DNA from: Mytilus edulis
Taxonomy: Eukaryota > Mollusca > Bivalvia > Mytilida > Mytilidae
Assembly (NCBI RefSeq): GCF_963676685.1
Contig: NC_092346.1
Span: 91,546,255-91,610,254 of the forward strand
DNA: 64,000 nucleotides
Direction: 5' to 3'
Each line of letters opens with the position of its first letter. Position 1 is the stretch's first letter. Positions 53,301-62,416 of the stretch are shown here, piece by piece. Made by a program: the position numbers and the translations under genes. The notes beneath the pieces were generated by a model. The model was not told the DNA's origin and did no database searches. It saw only the letters and a program-made list of their open reading frames with translations.

Positions 53301-56300
53301 TTTCAGCAGTTGGGGTTCTTGTAAGATTGAAAAATGGTGTTGCCAGTCGTGTCCGTGCTGTTATTCATTAAATATTTAACCAAAGCTTTTCAAATTTTGA
53401 TATTTTGTCATTAATAACAAAATGGAGGTCAAGTTTGATATTGACAATTCACTTTCACTTTTCTGTCTTTTACAAAGTCCTTTAAAATTGATTATTATAA
53501 AGCGTATGCTACTTAGTCTTTATCTGGTAGCACTCATTCTAGCTTAGTATTACTACCTGTATTTTATAATATATATATGTTTATTATCCTCCTTAAGGAG
53601 AGTATGAATATACATGAACATAAATACAAATGTGGTATAATACAGAGTGTTAATAATAAGAATTTAAATAACGATTTGAATAAAATAAAAGAATAAATAA
53701 ATATTTATATTAATGATTAATTAAATAGATCATTGAATAAGTAGAATAGATAAGTAAATGTTCAGATTAATCGAAAAATGTCTTTTAAGATTTTTCAGTT
53801 GTAATAAATATCAAGTTAACTGTCATATTCCTTACATGGCTTTCCTTGTATATTTAGAATTGAAAGTTTTATGCAACAAATTATAAGCTAACACTCACTA
53901 CATTCCAAACTTTCTAAGACTCTACCAGTAGTTCTGTATTGTCATAGTTTTAAACATGAAAGTTCCTAGTTTTGAAATATTAATTTTATAAAAAATATGC
54001 TTGTAATTGGTTCTTCTTGAATTAAGGATATTAGTTGTTTATTTAAACAAAGACTTTTTATAATAAGGTTATTATCAATGTATGATTAAATATATAGTTC
54101 AAGAAAAAAGGAAAATTACTTATGAAAAGAGACTAACCAGGTTTAGTTTAGTTGTTAAGATAGATGTCTTGAAGAAATTGTATATGAAAAAATAGAACAA
54201 GTGGAACAGTACTATTTTCTTTTTTGTATTTTAGGAGGTTCAGATGAAGTACAACAATTAAAAAGAGAGATCTATGTTAAAGATAAGGTAAGAAGTAGAA
54301 GGACATAATAATGTATTTACCCCTATGTTTTGGTTGTAAATGAAATTAAAATTCAATCTTGTTTTCTGACTCTTTCATGTTGATTTTATTTTACAAATTG
54401 ATTAAAAAAATGTTACAGCTGTGTGTACCTATGAATTAAATACAGAATTACAGATAAAGCATGTCTGAACTTTGTGGATGACAATTTGTGATTTTTTTTT
54501 TACAGATTTTGAAATCATAAGATGCTGTTGAAAATGCTTAAAACAAACCATAGTAGTAATGAACAAACACAAAATGAATAGTTGATAATCTTACAGATAG
54601 AGCATTATTATATTTCAAACCATATACTTTCAGAGCATTATTATATTTCAAACCATAAACTTTCATCACGTTTCGTGTTTCAAGAAATAATTTCTTCAAA
54701 TTGGAGAATTATATCACTTCTTGAAATTTTCTATTTAATAAAGGATATAGCTCATTTAGAAGATCAGTTTTACTCAGAACAAAAAGTAGTCCTAGGTATA
54801 ATTGGTGGGATCAGAACTGATGTCAAGTAAGTAAGGGTATTTTACCATGTGTTAAGATATGTTTACATACTTAGCTTTCAAATGATTGTTAGTTCCCATT
54901 GGAGGGTAATCCAAAAAAGCTCTTTGGACACACAGAATATATGCAGTATGATTTCCATTTGCCAGCACTTGGTCTAGCACCACTGCTAGTGGTTCCTTAG
55001 GTTAGAATTTAATGTTTAGGTTCTGACATGATTCATAACAAATTAACATACATGTAGTTCTTAAGCTCACCAACACCCTAGACAACTTGGTCATCCAGAG
55101 ATCAACAGACAGTGATCTTCACCATTCTCTATATAATGTCTCAAGTACCAGAATTGGTTTTACAAACAAAATTTTGACTAAAATTTGTCATATGTATACT
55201 GAATTGTTCATGACATAAGATAAATGTTAGTCATATTTTTTTTGGTGAAACTGACTCCGAACCCACATTAATTTAAGAATTGTTAGGAGTTATATCTAGT
55301 TTAAGGTTGTGCAGAGAAATGTGAAGCTGCAGCAGGTACTGTGCAAGACCCTTAACTTTTAATGTTTTTGCTGTGCAAGCATATAAAAAGATGATGCTAT
55401 TTATGCTTTAAGGATGTGTTACATAGTAAGCTGTGGTTATGCTCCACACATTTCCAATATAAAATATATTCTAAGTATTTTCTTATTTTACAGTATTTTA
55501 AGTGAAAAGTTTTACATAGAAGAAGAACATATCAGGGATCCACACTTTGTTAAATTGACAAAACAAATAGACAAGATTTATAATAGTGCTACTGAGGGAA
55601 GGCTTGCTATCATAAAGAACATGCTACCACCACACTATACATACTATGACAAGGTAAATTAACCTTACTCTAACTTACTAAACAAATAGACAAGATAGAT
55701 AATAGTGCTACTGAGGGAAGGCTTGCTATCATAAAGAACATGCTACCACCACATTATACATACTATGACAAGGTAAATTAACCTTAATCTAACTTACTAA
55801 ACAAATAGACAAGATTTATAATAGTGCTACTGAGGGAAGGCTTGCTATCATAAAGAACATGCTACCACCACACTATACATACTATGACAAGGTAAATTAA
55901 CCTTACTCTAACTTACTAAACAAATAGACAAGATAGATAATAGTGCTACTGAGGGAAGGCTTGACAACTAAACAGGATATATAAGGAACTAATAAGAGGG
56001 GAAAAGGGGCAGAAAATAGGTATAGGACATTCAAACTCATAAGTGTAAGGAAACTGACAATAAATTAAAAATGAACAAAAGACATACGCAATATGATGCA
56101 TACAAAACTTCAGATTATGCAGCACAAACCCAACAAAAACTAAGGCTGATCTCTTATGCTCTAGGAGGGTTAGTAGATATTCCTTATGACTGGAAACAGC
56201 TGAAATGTTAAAAAGAAAATGAAAATTCATCCAATTATTTTGAACGTTTATAGAAATTTGACCTGTTTGACCTGTCATGTGAAGATGATCCATTTGACTG

Positions 56301-59300
56301 GAATTTTCCAAATGGTTGCTGTTGCCAGGGAGTGACATTCCCTATCGCGTGCAATTATTATTGGTAAAGTAGGGTATTTTTTTACAATTTGTCTATTTTG
56401 AATAGGAATTTGTTGAATAAAATGTATTGTTGAGTTTATTAATGAAGTTTTTTTTCTAGGAACTAAAAGTAAGAAAATTAAGAAGATTGTCTAAAGCAGC
56501 ATCAGTACCTCATATGATGTAAGTCGATTTACAAACAAACTCAGTTATTATTATTGACGGTTACAAGGAAAGTGTGACAGTGGATATATAAGATATTAAT
56601 TAATTTATTTAGAAATGAAAATGCATGCAGAAACATAGTGGCTATAATACAATGTTGGAACTTGATCCTTTGGTCAGATCTTTTCCATTACATGTTTACC
56701 CCCTACATTGAAAGTTAACTCCCCTTTATTTCAATAATGTAAAACTATGTAAAATGTACACTGGGTTGGGGATGGGTTATTTTTTTTAAACTGTCAATAA
56801 TGGTGTCATTGTTGTATAAACCTTTTTTATCTACATTTGTTGTTGAATTATCTATAATTTTCTTGTCTATTCTCTAGACATAAACTTGTGCACAGAAATC
56901 ATAATGTAAATTTTGTATTCATGTTTTAGACCTGCAGAGATTAATAGGACACCACTACCTACTATTGGTGCTGCATTGGGAACGTTAGGCAGTAAGACCA
57001 GCAATGGAGGAATTACCAGTATACCAGAAACACCTACGCCAACAAGAAAGTTAGATGTTGTTTGTATGTATAAAAACTTAGTATTTTGATATTTTCTCTA
57101 GACAGTATATTACAATTTTCCCATATGTGAACTTCATTGGTGACTAATGTCATCTCTATACACATTTTTTTCGGACAAATAATGGTTCAATCAGTTCACC
57201 AAAGTTCAGATTGTGAAATGACAAATCAAGACAAAAAAACCTGAGGAATTAGCATGAACTACAAAAGGACCAGGTGTTCAAACATGGTTAGCATTTCCTG
57301 CTATGGACATCATCCTCCATGGGGATCATGGGGATTCAATATGTCATTTTCAGGAATAGGGTTCACATATGGGATAACTAATATGGTATTTAAAAATCTA
57401 AACAAAGTAAAACATGTAGCTAGAAGTTTAAATCACATACAGATGGTTAAGATAACCAATTCTTGATGGTGATCCTACCGAGTGTAAAACTCATATATAT
57501 AATGTCTTTTTGAAACATTCTATTCAACACTCTATTCAAACTGTTCAACTTTGTTCTTGTTTTGGCTTTCAAACTTTTGTATCTGGGCGTCACTAATAAG
57601 TCTTGTGTGGACGAAACCGCTTTTGGCGTATTAAATTTAAAAACTGGTGCCTTTTTTAGTTATTATTCTTGTGTTTCTTTGTCAAATATGTTCTCCTATT
57701 TATTTGTATTGTAGTTCTGTAATGTTGTGTTGTCATTTTAATGTTATATTTAACATGGCCATTAAAGCGAAAGGTTTGGCATGCCACAAAACCAGGTGCA
57801 ATCCACCATTTTTTTCTTTAAAAAATGTCCTGTACCAAGTCAGGAATATGGTCATTGTTATATTATAGTTCGTTTCTGTGTGTGTTACATTTTAACGTTG
57901 TGTTTCTTTTGTGTTGTTTGTTTCCTCTTATATTTGAGTGTGAATTCACATTATTATAAGACGTGTCACGGTACTTTTCTATCCCAAATTCATGTATTTA
58001 GTTTTGATGTTATATTTGTTATTCTCATCGGATTTTGTCTAATGCCTAGTTCGTTTCTGTGTGTGTTACATTTTAATATTGTGTCGTCATTCGCCTCTTA
58101 TATTTAATGCGTTTCCCTCGGTTTTGGTTTGTGACCCGGATTTGTTTTTTCTATCGATTTATGAGTTTGGAACATCGGTTACTACTGTTGCCTTTATCTA
58201 CCTCATAACTCTGTTGGAACAGTAAAAACATTTTAACATTGCACAATATAGATTGTCATATCTAACAGAAATGTTGATTTATTTAATTAAATCATTAATG
58301 CTTGAGTTATAAGCATGTTGATTGTAGAAACACGTAATGAAATTGAGTAAGAGTATACTGATGAAGGTTTTTATTCTTTTGTGAGGTCATGATTTAAATG
58401 TTACCACTTACCCATTTTTTAAGCTTTGACTTTTTATTGATCTAGTTGTTTTTATATAACAGGTGAAAATCCAGTGATAATTAATCCAAGTACAGGTAGA
58501 ATCAACAGCATGGTATACCTCATGCACTTCCCTCATATGGCACAAAATTTTGTAAGTATGTACTATGTAGTCACCACAAATGTAAACATCATATGATATA
58601 AGAACACTATTTTATAAGTTTAAAATTTTATTTATTTGTACTTTTCAAAAGTTAAATATTTCAAACATTTTTAAAAACATCCTTTGAAATGTTGTGTTCT
58701 TACTAAATCTAAATTATTATGATAAAATCAATACAGTTTCCTTTATTGCTGTTTTGCTTTTTGATAATTAACCAAAACAAGCCAATGTTAAGTCTGATTC
58801 ATTACAGATCCTTTTTTCCTTTATGGAGAATTTTTTGTACATTCCAGTTCTTATTTCACATAGGATATTTCAATAAAATGTTGGAAATAAGCTTACTTTT
58901 AATGAAATGAAAACTTCAATAAACATGGTGACTGCAAGTTTAAAAAAGGTCAACAACTTTAAAAAATGAAGCATGGCATACAAAAATAGTTCATCTAAGA
59001 AATTCATGTAAGATATTCCCAAGTATACACTTTTTATATTGGATACAAATTTGAAGAAGTCTGACAACGATTTTTGAAGGCAAAAGTTTCAACTGAGGTA
59101 CCACATAGAGGAGTCAAAAGTTGTCATTATGAAGTAAAGGTGGAAGCATCATTAGACTTCATTATTGAGAAAAGGGGTAAAACATCCCTATAAATTAGAA
59201 CTCCTTCTTTTCCAGGTCCTTGATCATTGGAAAAAATTTAAAGAATATGATACAGATAATGATTTAGCATTAGATCTTCTGGAGGTAATAATCTATAGTA

Positions 59301-62300
59301 GATATGGTTGTCTTGTAAAAAAATATGCATAATAATTTGGAATTGAAGAAAACGTAATATACTGATTAGATTTGTAGGATAAAAACTATATACTGTTATA
59401 TACATTGTTAACAAAAATGTTTGTATCAACTACTAAACAGCTTCTTTATATACTTTTCAGTGAATTTCAAAGAAATCTTTGATCAATAAAATGTCTAAAA
59501 AAAAATTGGGAAAAATTTGATTTAGGTCAGTTAAAAAAAAAGAATGATAATATATTAACTCAATTTTGATATTTATTTCTTATGATTTCAGGTGACAAAA
59601 ATTTTGCAAAATATAGGATGCCAGTATACTCCAGATCAAATTGAGGTAATTTAGTAATGTTTTTTTCTGTATCACCTCAGCTAATAATACAAATAATATA
59701 TTTATTTGACAATCACAGTATAGTTTACCAGTGTAATTAACACAAAACATGTTTTATAATAACTTTTAAGATGTGAAGTTTGAATGTAAATGAAGATTGT
59801 GAGGGTAGCCAACTACCACGGTATAATGGTTATGACATCTATAAAACACTTCATAAAAAAATGGATATGAAATAAGCCAAATTCACATTGTATCCCACAT
59901 CAAAACTTACCTAATAAGCATGATTAAAAAAAATCTGCACCTGCCTCAATATTTTCCATATTTTCTGTCATTTAAAATGTTCATTTTTGACCTGAAAGCA
60001 CTTGTTATACACAATGCTATAATGTCTGCCCCTTTTGGAATAAATATTTTATACCCTATATACTGTTATATTTCTTTCAGTGGAAATAATCTTTCATAAT
60101 ATTTCCTCCATTTGGACAACAAATGTTATACAGGAATTTCTATTTCATGACAACTTTCATTACAGTTCATAGTCTGTGTGATGTTAATTCAAGGATTATT
60201 ACATGTATGTAACTGATTCATCAAAATTAATAAAAAAAATTCTCTTAGTTCATTTATACAATATGGGTGTACTGCTTGCAAGCTTTTTAAATATTGTCAA
60301 AATATTAAAAATTCTTTTGACATGATGATGAAAGTTGTCTTACATGAGGGTACCCATATTTTGCACCTGTTTTTACAGTTTTTTCACCTACGTTTATTAC
60401 AAAATCGGATAAAAGTTTTCAATCTGCTTTTATTTTGTAGATGTATCCTTATTTACAATATAGTTACACAAATTTACTTTTAAATCCAAACGGAAACATA
60501 GGAAAATGGGTTTGAATCTATGGATAAATGATCCAAGATTCTGTAATGAGGAGTACCTAAATTGCACCCATGCTTAAAGGGGCACTAGCTATGAGATACA
60601 TGAAAAATTTAAATTATGATTTTTTTGTTCAATCATTAATGAAAGTGAAATAGTGAAATAATAATTCGCTAATAACAGCCAGTATGGTTCAATTTTGTCA
60701 AAATAAGCTAAGAAACATCAATGATGAATTATTCACTTGCAAGTGAATAATTCGACCTCATTGAATCTGTATTCATGTGAACTTCAATTTAACCCCTTAG
60801 CTAGATGAGGAATATGCATGATTGATGCGTGTTAGGCTATTAAAAGAAAAGAATGTCAACAGTGAAAGTGAAACAAAGGTAAATCATTTGATTGACTGAT
60901 TCGATCCACAAAAAATCATTCTTATACAGGTAAAATCGAAAATTAACTTATCAGTCCCAAACCAATGAACTCGAAGGGGACCTCAGGTTTGCACTCCGTC
61001 AGTCTGTCTGTCTGTCCATCCGTCAGTCCGGCAAATCAGTTTTCCACACTTTTTTTTTCATGCTTGAAGATATTGATTTGATATTTGGTGTATTGTTTTA
61101 TCATGACAAGTTACAGTTCAAGTTGGAATTTTGTTCCAGTCTGATGATTTTGTGCAGAGTTATGGTCCTTGGACTTAGAAAATTCACTCAAATAATCAGT
61201 TTTCCGCACTTTTTTTCGTCATGCTTGAAGAGATTGATTTGAAAATTGATATATAGTTTAATCATGACAAGTTACCCATCAAGTTTAAATTTTGTTTCGG
61301 TCTGATGATTTTGTGCAGAGTTATGATCCTTGGACTTAGAAAATTCACTTAAATAATCAGTTTTCAACACTTTTTTTGTCAAGCTTAAGATATTGACTTG
61401 ATATTAGTTATATAGTTTACACTATTAAGAGTTAAAGATCAAGTTAGCATTTAGTTCCAACACAATGAATTTTTAACTGGTAAGGGACTATGTATTGCCA
61501 TGCAATACTCACAAAATGCTTGTTTTTTTAACCTTAAAATTGAAATCAAACAGACATAGAAAAATCCATTTGCATGAGGTCCATATATATATCTATTTAT
61601 ATTTATGTTTATGTTTATATTGTGTTATGTGACCGTCGGTCATCTCAATAGTTAATTAGATGGCGTCTAGACTAAAATACACACGAAACAAGGCTACATA
61701 TTATCGAGCCCATGCCATGTAAATTGTTTATTTTAGACTTTTTATGATTTGGATAAATGTTTTACACTGTTATAAATCTAATATGAGAATTTGAGTCAAA
61801 TCGGTGAACATGAATTTGACAGCTAGTGCCCCTTTAACAATACATACGTTTTGTTTTATTTTCTTCACATTTTTTAACAATTTGACAATAGTCCATGCTT
61901 GGTATGCATTTTTTATGAAATGGGTGTCTGTGTCATATTCATAATTCTCATTTTAAATAAAAGACTTCTTGTAGACGTCGCATGCAGCGTTTCCGTAAAT
62001 TTTACTTTTTTCAGTGAAGACATTATCTGTTGGTTATTATGTGACTGTTTTGTGAGCAAGTATACTTAGCTATGTTTAAAAACGTGTATAAGGGCAAATT
62101 ATAAATCACAAATTATTTAGTCTATAAGAAAACCTATAAGATTTCTTCTGCCTTTTTTGTAAACTGGATGCAATTTGGGTACTCTGGCTTTATCTGTTTA
62201 TTGTAGGATTTGATTAATCCAACATAAAATATGTAAATGACGAATTTATTTCTTCATTTCCATAATTTTCACCCTATTTTTCAAAAAGTTTCAGTCATTT

Positions 62301-62416
62301 TACTAACAATTTATTCTCTCTACAGGAAGCAATAGCAGAAGTAGACAGAGACAATTCACATACACTGGACTTTTTTGAATATTTACTAGTGGTAGATAAA
62401 ATCACCAAAAAATCAG
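44355..62416 (+). CDS. Coiled-coil protein with two C-terminal EF-hands, incomplete in window
   Basis: Seventeen exons with consistent phases: 44355-44395, 45159-45323, 46776-46943, 47388-47439, 47971-48109, 48464-48535, 49264-49333, 49862-49919, 54235-54287, 54744-54826, 55494-55653, 56460-56518, 56930-57063, 58463-58551, 59216-59284, 59592-59645, 62326-62416. They give about 519 residues. Order: an N-terminal helical domain (LNKLNMLVFKQANIRKM, FDIFHDIL), an acidic DDE segment, about 200 residues of charged heptad-like helix typical of coiled coils, a Ser/Thr/Pro linker (SIPETPTPTRK), and two EF-hand loops. The final donor is phase 1, so it continues beyond 64000, or into exons I did not find. 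I do not recognise the family. A Ca2+-regulated scaffold is the likely type of role, by inference only. Confidence 0.85.
44405..44770 (+). repeat. 35-bp intronic minisatellite (about 10 units)
   Basis: Unit ATGATAATAAGGTTTGTATG TAGCCATTATTTATA, ten copies with almost no differences (one ATAATAATAA, one TTATGATAA). It starts within 25 bases of the exon donor at 44396. High identity suggests recent expansion and length polymorphism. Confidence 0.95.
45159..45323 (+). CDS. Coiled-coil/EF-hand gene exon, N-terminal helical domain
   Basis: Acceptor TTCTCTGCAG|AGG, donor AGTGTG|GTAAGG, phase 0 to 0, 55 codons. Amphipathic helices FKQANIRKMQEAIKSLFDIF and YYCASEILQRLQSV. Confidence 0.88.
45944..46694 (+). 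mobile_element. Decayed MULE (Mutator-like) transposon
   Basis: Ends ATTTGTGTCGAT and ATCGGCACAAAT are inverted. Subterminal copies of TTTCATTTGCGC(T/C)(G/A)ATTT on the left (45970-46018) are inverted on the right (46617-46680). Inside is a transposase remnant (46081-46510). No flanking target duplication was found. Confidence 0.75.
46081..46510 (+). pseudogene. MULE transposase remnant
   Basis: MULE-type motifs: an FIDGTFKCCAKYFYQLYTLH block, then after a frame break EVMWKIICDIC, EVMHIDFEQAMHNAI and CCFHLA followed by a stop and LWRKSS. These match the D-x-TF, D/E and the FHL(x)QNLWRK regions of MULE transposases. Broken by at least one frameshift near 46260 and a stop after FHLA (46429-46431). 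Nonfunctional. Confidence 0.8.
46776..46943 (+). CDS. Coiled-coil/EF-hand gene exon, acidic segment
   Basis: Acceptor AAATTGTAG|GACCAG, donor GTTGAG|GTGAGT, phase 0 to 0, 56 codons. NLYLHDEYYGYNDGNFSDDE and a hydrophobic helix LIMDMLSVLCKCKDG. Confidence 0.9.
47388..47439 (+). CDS. Coiled-coil/EF-hand gene exon
   Basis: Acceptor TTTTTTCAG|CAAAAA, donor GAGAA|GTGAGT, phase 0 in, 1 out. Gln/Glu-rich helix NQEMQQLEAKHDEM. Confidence 0.85.
47971..48109 (+). CDS. Coiled-coil/EF-hand gene exon
   Basis: Acceptor GATTTGTAG|ATAAAA, donor TACAGA|GTAATT, phase 1 in, 2 out. LYQQLLDEKRENADRKMEF and KLQGKVNLMERMVEEK show the heptad pattern of a coiled coil. Confidence 0.9.
48464..48535 (+). CDS. Coiled-coil/EF-hand gene exon
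   Basis: Acceptor TATTGTAG|GCTACTG, donor AAAAA|GTAAGT, phase 2 in, 2 out. ELLKDKTVQLSVKEKEKLLE, coiled coil. Confidence 0.88.
49264..49333 (+). CDS. Coiled-coil/EF-hand gene exon
   Basis: Acceptor TTTGTTAAG|GATTGAC, donor ATGTCT|GTAAGT, phase 2 in, 0 out. IDELEEEIMEMKASKQ then basic RATRRMS. Confidence 0.88.
49862..49919 (+). CDS. Coiled-coil/EF-hand gene exon
   Basis: Acceptor ATCTTACAG|TGTATAG, donor ATGGAG|GTAAGA, phase 0 in, 1 out. DDQNKILKLKQERTSYG. A 4.3-kb intron rich in repeats follows. Confidence 0.85.
50426..50720 (+). repeat. Family 2 repeat copy in intron
   Basis: AGAAGATGTGGTATAAGTGGC through TTAAAACAGATGCAAACAATG. A poly-T tract (50121-50139) and a CCCAAGTCAGGAGCCTG motif shared with family 1 precede it. 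Confidence 0.75.
51851..53145 (+). mobile_element. Tc1/mariner transposon, 1295 bp, degenerate
   Basis: Perfect 26-bp terminal inverted repeats (51851-51876 and 53120-53145, starting CAGTCCGCCAAAAGTTAAGC) flanked by TA (51849-51850, 53146-53147). Intact TIRs and typical length, but the transposase is broken. Confidence 0.92.
51985..52690 (+). pseudogene. Tc1-like transposase pseudogene
   Basis: Fragments in different frames: SVRTLVRRLHTGKRRAS, then KWSDGSQFPLLPVDAIIRI (counterpart of the DESRF region), LYLNDNAIPHRARIL (DNA.PHRAR, second catalytic Asp), and a region equal to PDLNPIEH.WD now changed to one with an in-frame stop. Several frameshifts and stops separate them. Confidence 0.85.
54235..54287 (+). 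CDS. Coiled-coil/EF-hand gene exon
   Basis: Acceptor TATTTTAG|GAGGTTC, donor GATAAG|GTAAGA, phase 1 in, 0 out. SDEVQQLKREIYVKDK. Confidence 0.82.
54744..54826 (+). CDS. Coiled-coil/EF-hand gene exon
   Basis: Acceptor TTTAATAAAG|GATATAG, donor GTCAA|GTAAGT, phase 0 in, 2 out. IAHLEDQFYSEQKVVLGII. The acceptor lacks a strong pyrimidine tract, but it gives the correct phase and composition. Confidence 0.8.
55494..55653 (+). CDS. Coiled-coil/EF-hand gene exon, 3' half tandemly duplicated downstream
   Basis: Acceptor TTATTTTACAG|TATT, donor GACAAG|GTAAAT, phase 2 in, 0 out, 53 codons (FYIEEEHIRDPHFVKL, SATEGRLAIIKNMLPPHYTY). The last 93 bases with the donor belong to the first unit of a 119-bp tandem repeat. 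Confidence 0.9.
55561..55964 (+). repeat. 119-bp tandem duplication of exon 3' half plus donor (3.4 units)
   Basis: Units begin AAACAAATAGACAAGAT at 55561, 55680, 55799 and 55918 (partial). Units 1 and 3 share GATTTATAAT and CACACTATAC; units 2 and 4 share GATAGATAAT. The copies carry the 5' splice site (55653, 55772, 55891). None of the downstream copies has an in-frame path with an acceptor, so they are intronic. Confidence 0.95.
56460..56518 (+). CDS. Coiled-coil/EF-hand gene exon, basic segment
   Basis: Acceptor TTTTTTCTAG|GAACTA, donor ATGAT|GTAAGT, phase 0 in, 2 out. LKVRKLRRLSKAASVPHM, a basic stretch with an RRLS context favourable to basophilic kinases. Confidence 0.88.
56930..57063 (+). 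CDS. Coiled-coil/EF-hand gene exon, Ser/Thr/Pro linker
   Basis: Acceptor CATGTTTTAG|ACCTGC, donor GTTGTTT|GTATGT, phase 2 in, 1 out. TPLPTIGAALGTLGSKTSNG and SIPETPTPTRKLDVV, probably a flexible linker before the EF-hand part. Confidence 0.88.
57560..58200 (+). repeat. Dispersed retroelement tail with decayed hammerhead motif
   Basis: From ATCTGGGCGTCACTAATAAG to CATCGGTTACTACTGTTGCC. I recall both ends and the TGTCCTGTACCAAGTCAGGAATATGG segment as parts of abundant mussel repeats. TAGTTCGTTTCTGTGTGTGTTACATTTTAA occurs twice (57868, 58049), an internal duplication. Confidence 0.6.
57587..57629 (+). ncRNA. Decayed hammerhead ribozyme
   Basis: Stem I strands GCGTCA (57587-57592) and TGGCGT (57624-57629) pair with G-U wobbles. 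The core is CTAATAAG where functional ribozymes have CTGATGAG, so two essential G residues are lost. Stem II GTC..GAC and CGAAAC (57612-57617) remain. The GUC cleavage triplet is absent. Nonfunctional relative of bivalve hammerheads. Confidence 0.6.
58463..58551 (+). CDS. Coiled-coil/EF-hand gene exon
   Basis: Acceptor TTATATAACAG|GTGAA, donor AATTTT|GTAAGT, phase 1 in, 0 out. CENPVIINPSTGRINSMVYL then MHFPHMAQNF leads into the first EF-hand helix. Confidence 0.9.
59216..59284 (+). CDS. Coiled-coil/EF-hand gene exon, EF-hand 1
   Basis: Acceptor CTTTTCCAG|GTCCTT, donor CTGGAG|GTAATA, phase 0 to 0. Helix VLDHWKKFKEY then the 12-residue loop DTDNDLALDLLE (59249-59284): acids at 1, 3, 5, 9 and Glu at 12, a complete Ca2+-binding pattern. 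Confidence 0.93.
59592..59645 (+). CDS. Coiled-coil/EF-hand gene exon between EF-hands
   Basis: Acceptor TGATTTCAG|GTGACA, donor ATTGAG|GTAATT, phase 0 to 0. VTKILQNIGCQYTPDQIE, the linker of paired EF-hands (LxxLG...T..Q(V/I)E pattern). Confidence 0.9.
60578..61833. mobile_element. piggyBac-like MITE (1.26 kb) with TTAA flanks
   Basis: AGGGGCACTAGCT is exactly inverted at 61821-61833, with TTAA on both sides (60574-60577, 61834-61837). The interior contains a (TCTG)n tract at 61002 and 2.6 units of a roughly 158-bp repeat (about 61033, 61192, 61350; each AATCAGTTTTC(C/A)(A/G)CACTTTTTTT). No transposase. Confidence 0.75.
62326..62416 (+). CDS. Coiled-coil/EF-hand gene exon, EF-hand 2
   Basis: Acceptor CTCTCTACAG|GAAGCA, donor AATCAG|GTAATA, phase 0 in, 1 out. 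Loop DRDNSHTLDFFE (62344-62379): Asp at 1, 3 and 9, Ser at 5, Glu at 12, a canonical loop. YLLVVDKITKKSG follows. The gene must continue to an exon I cannot see. Confidence 0.93.

Noticed and set aside
60180..60250. Search for tRNA, snRNA or other structured RNA genes in introns
   Set aside because: No tRNA-like A/B boxes with a cloverleaf, and no snRNA signature, could be recognised in this or other intronic stretches by eye.
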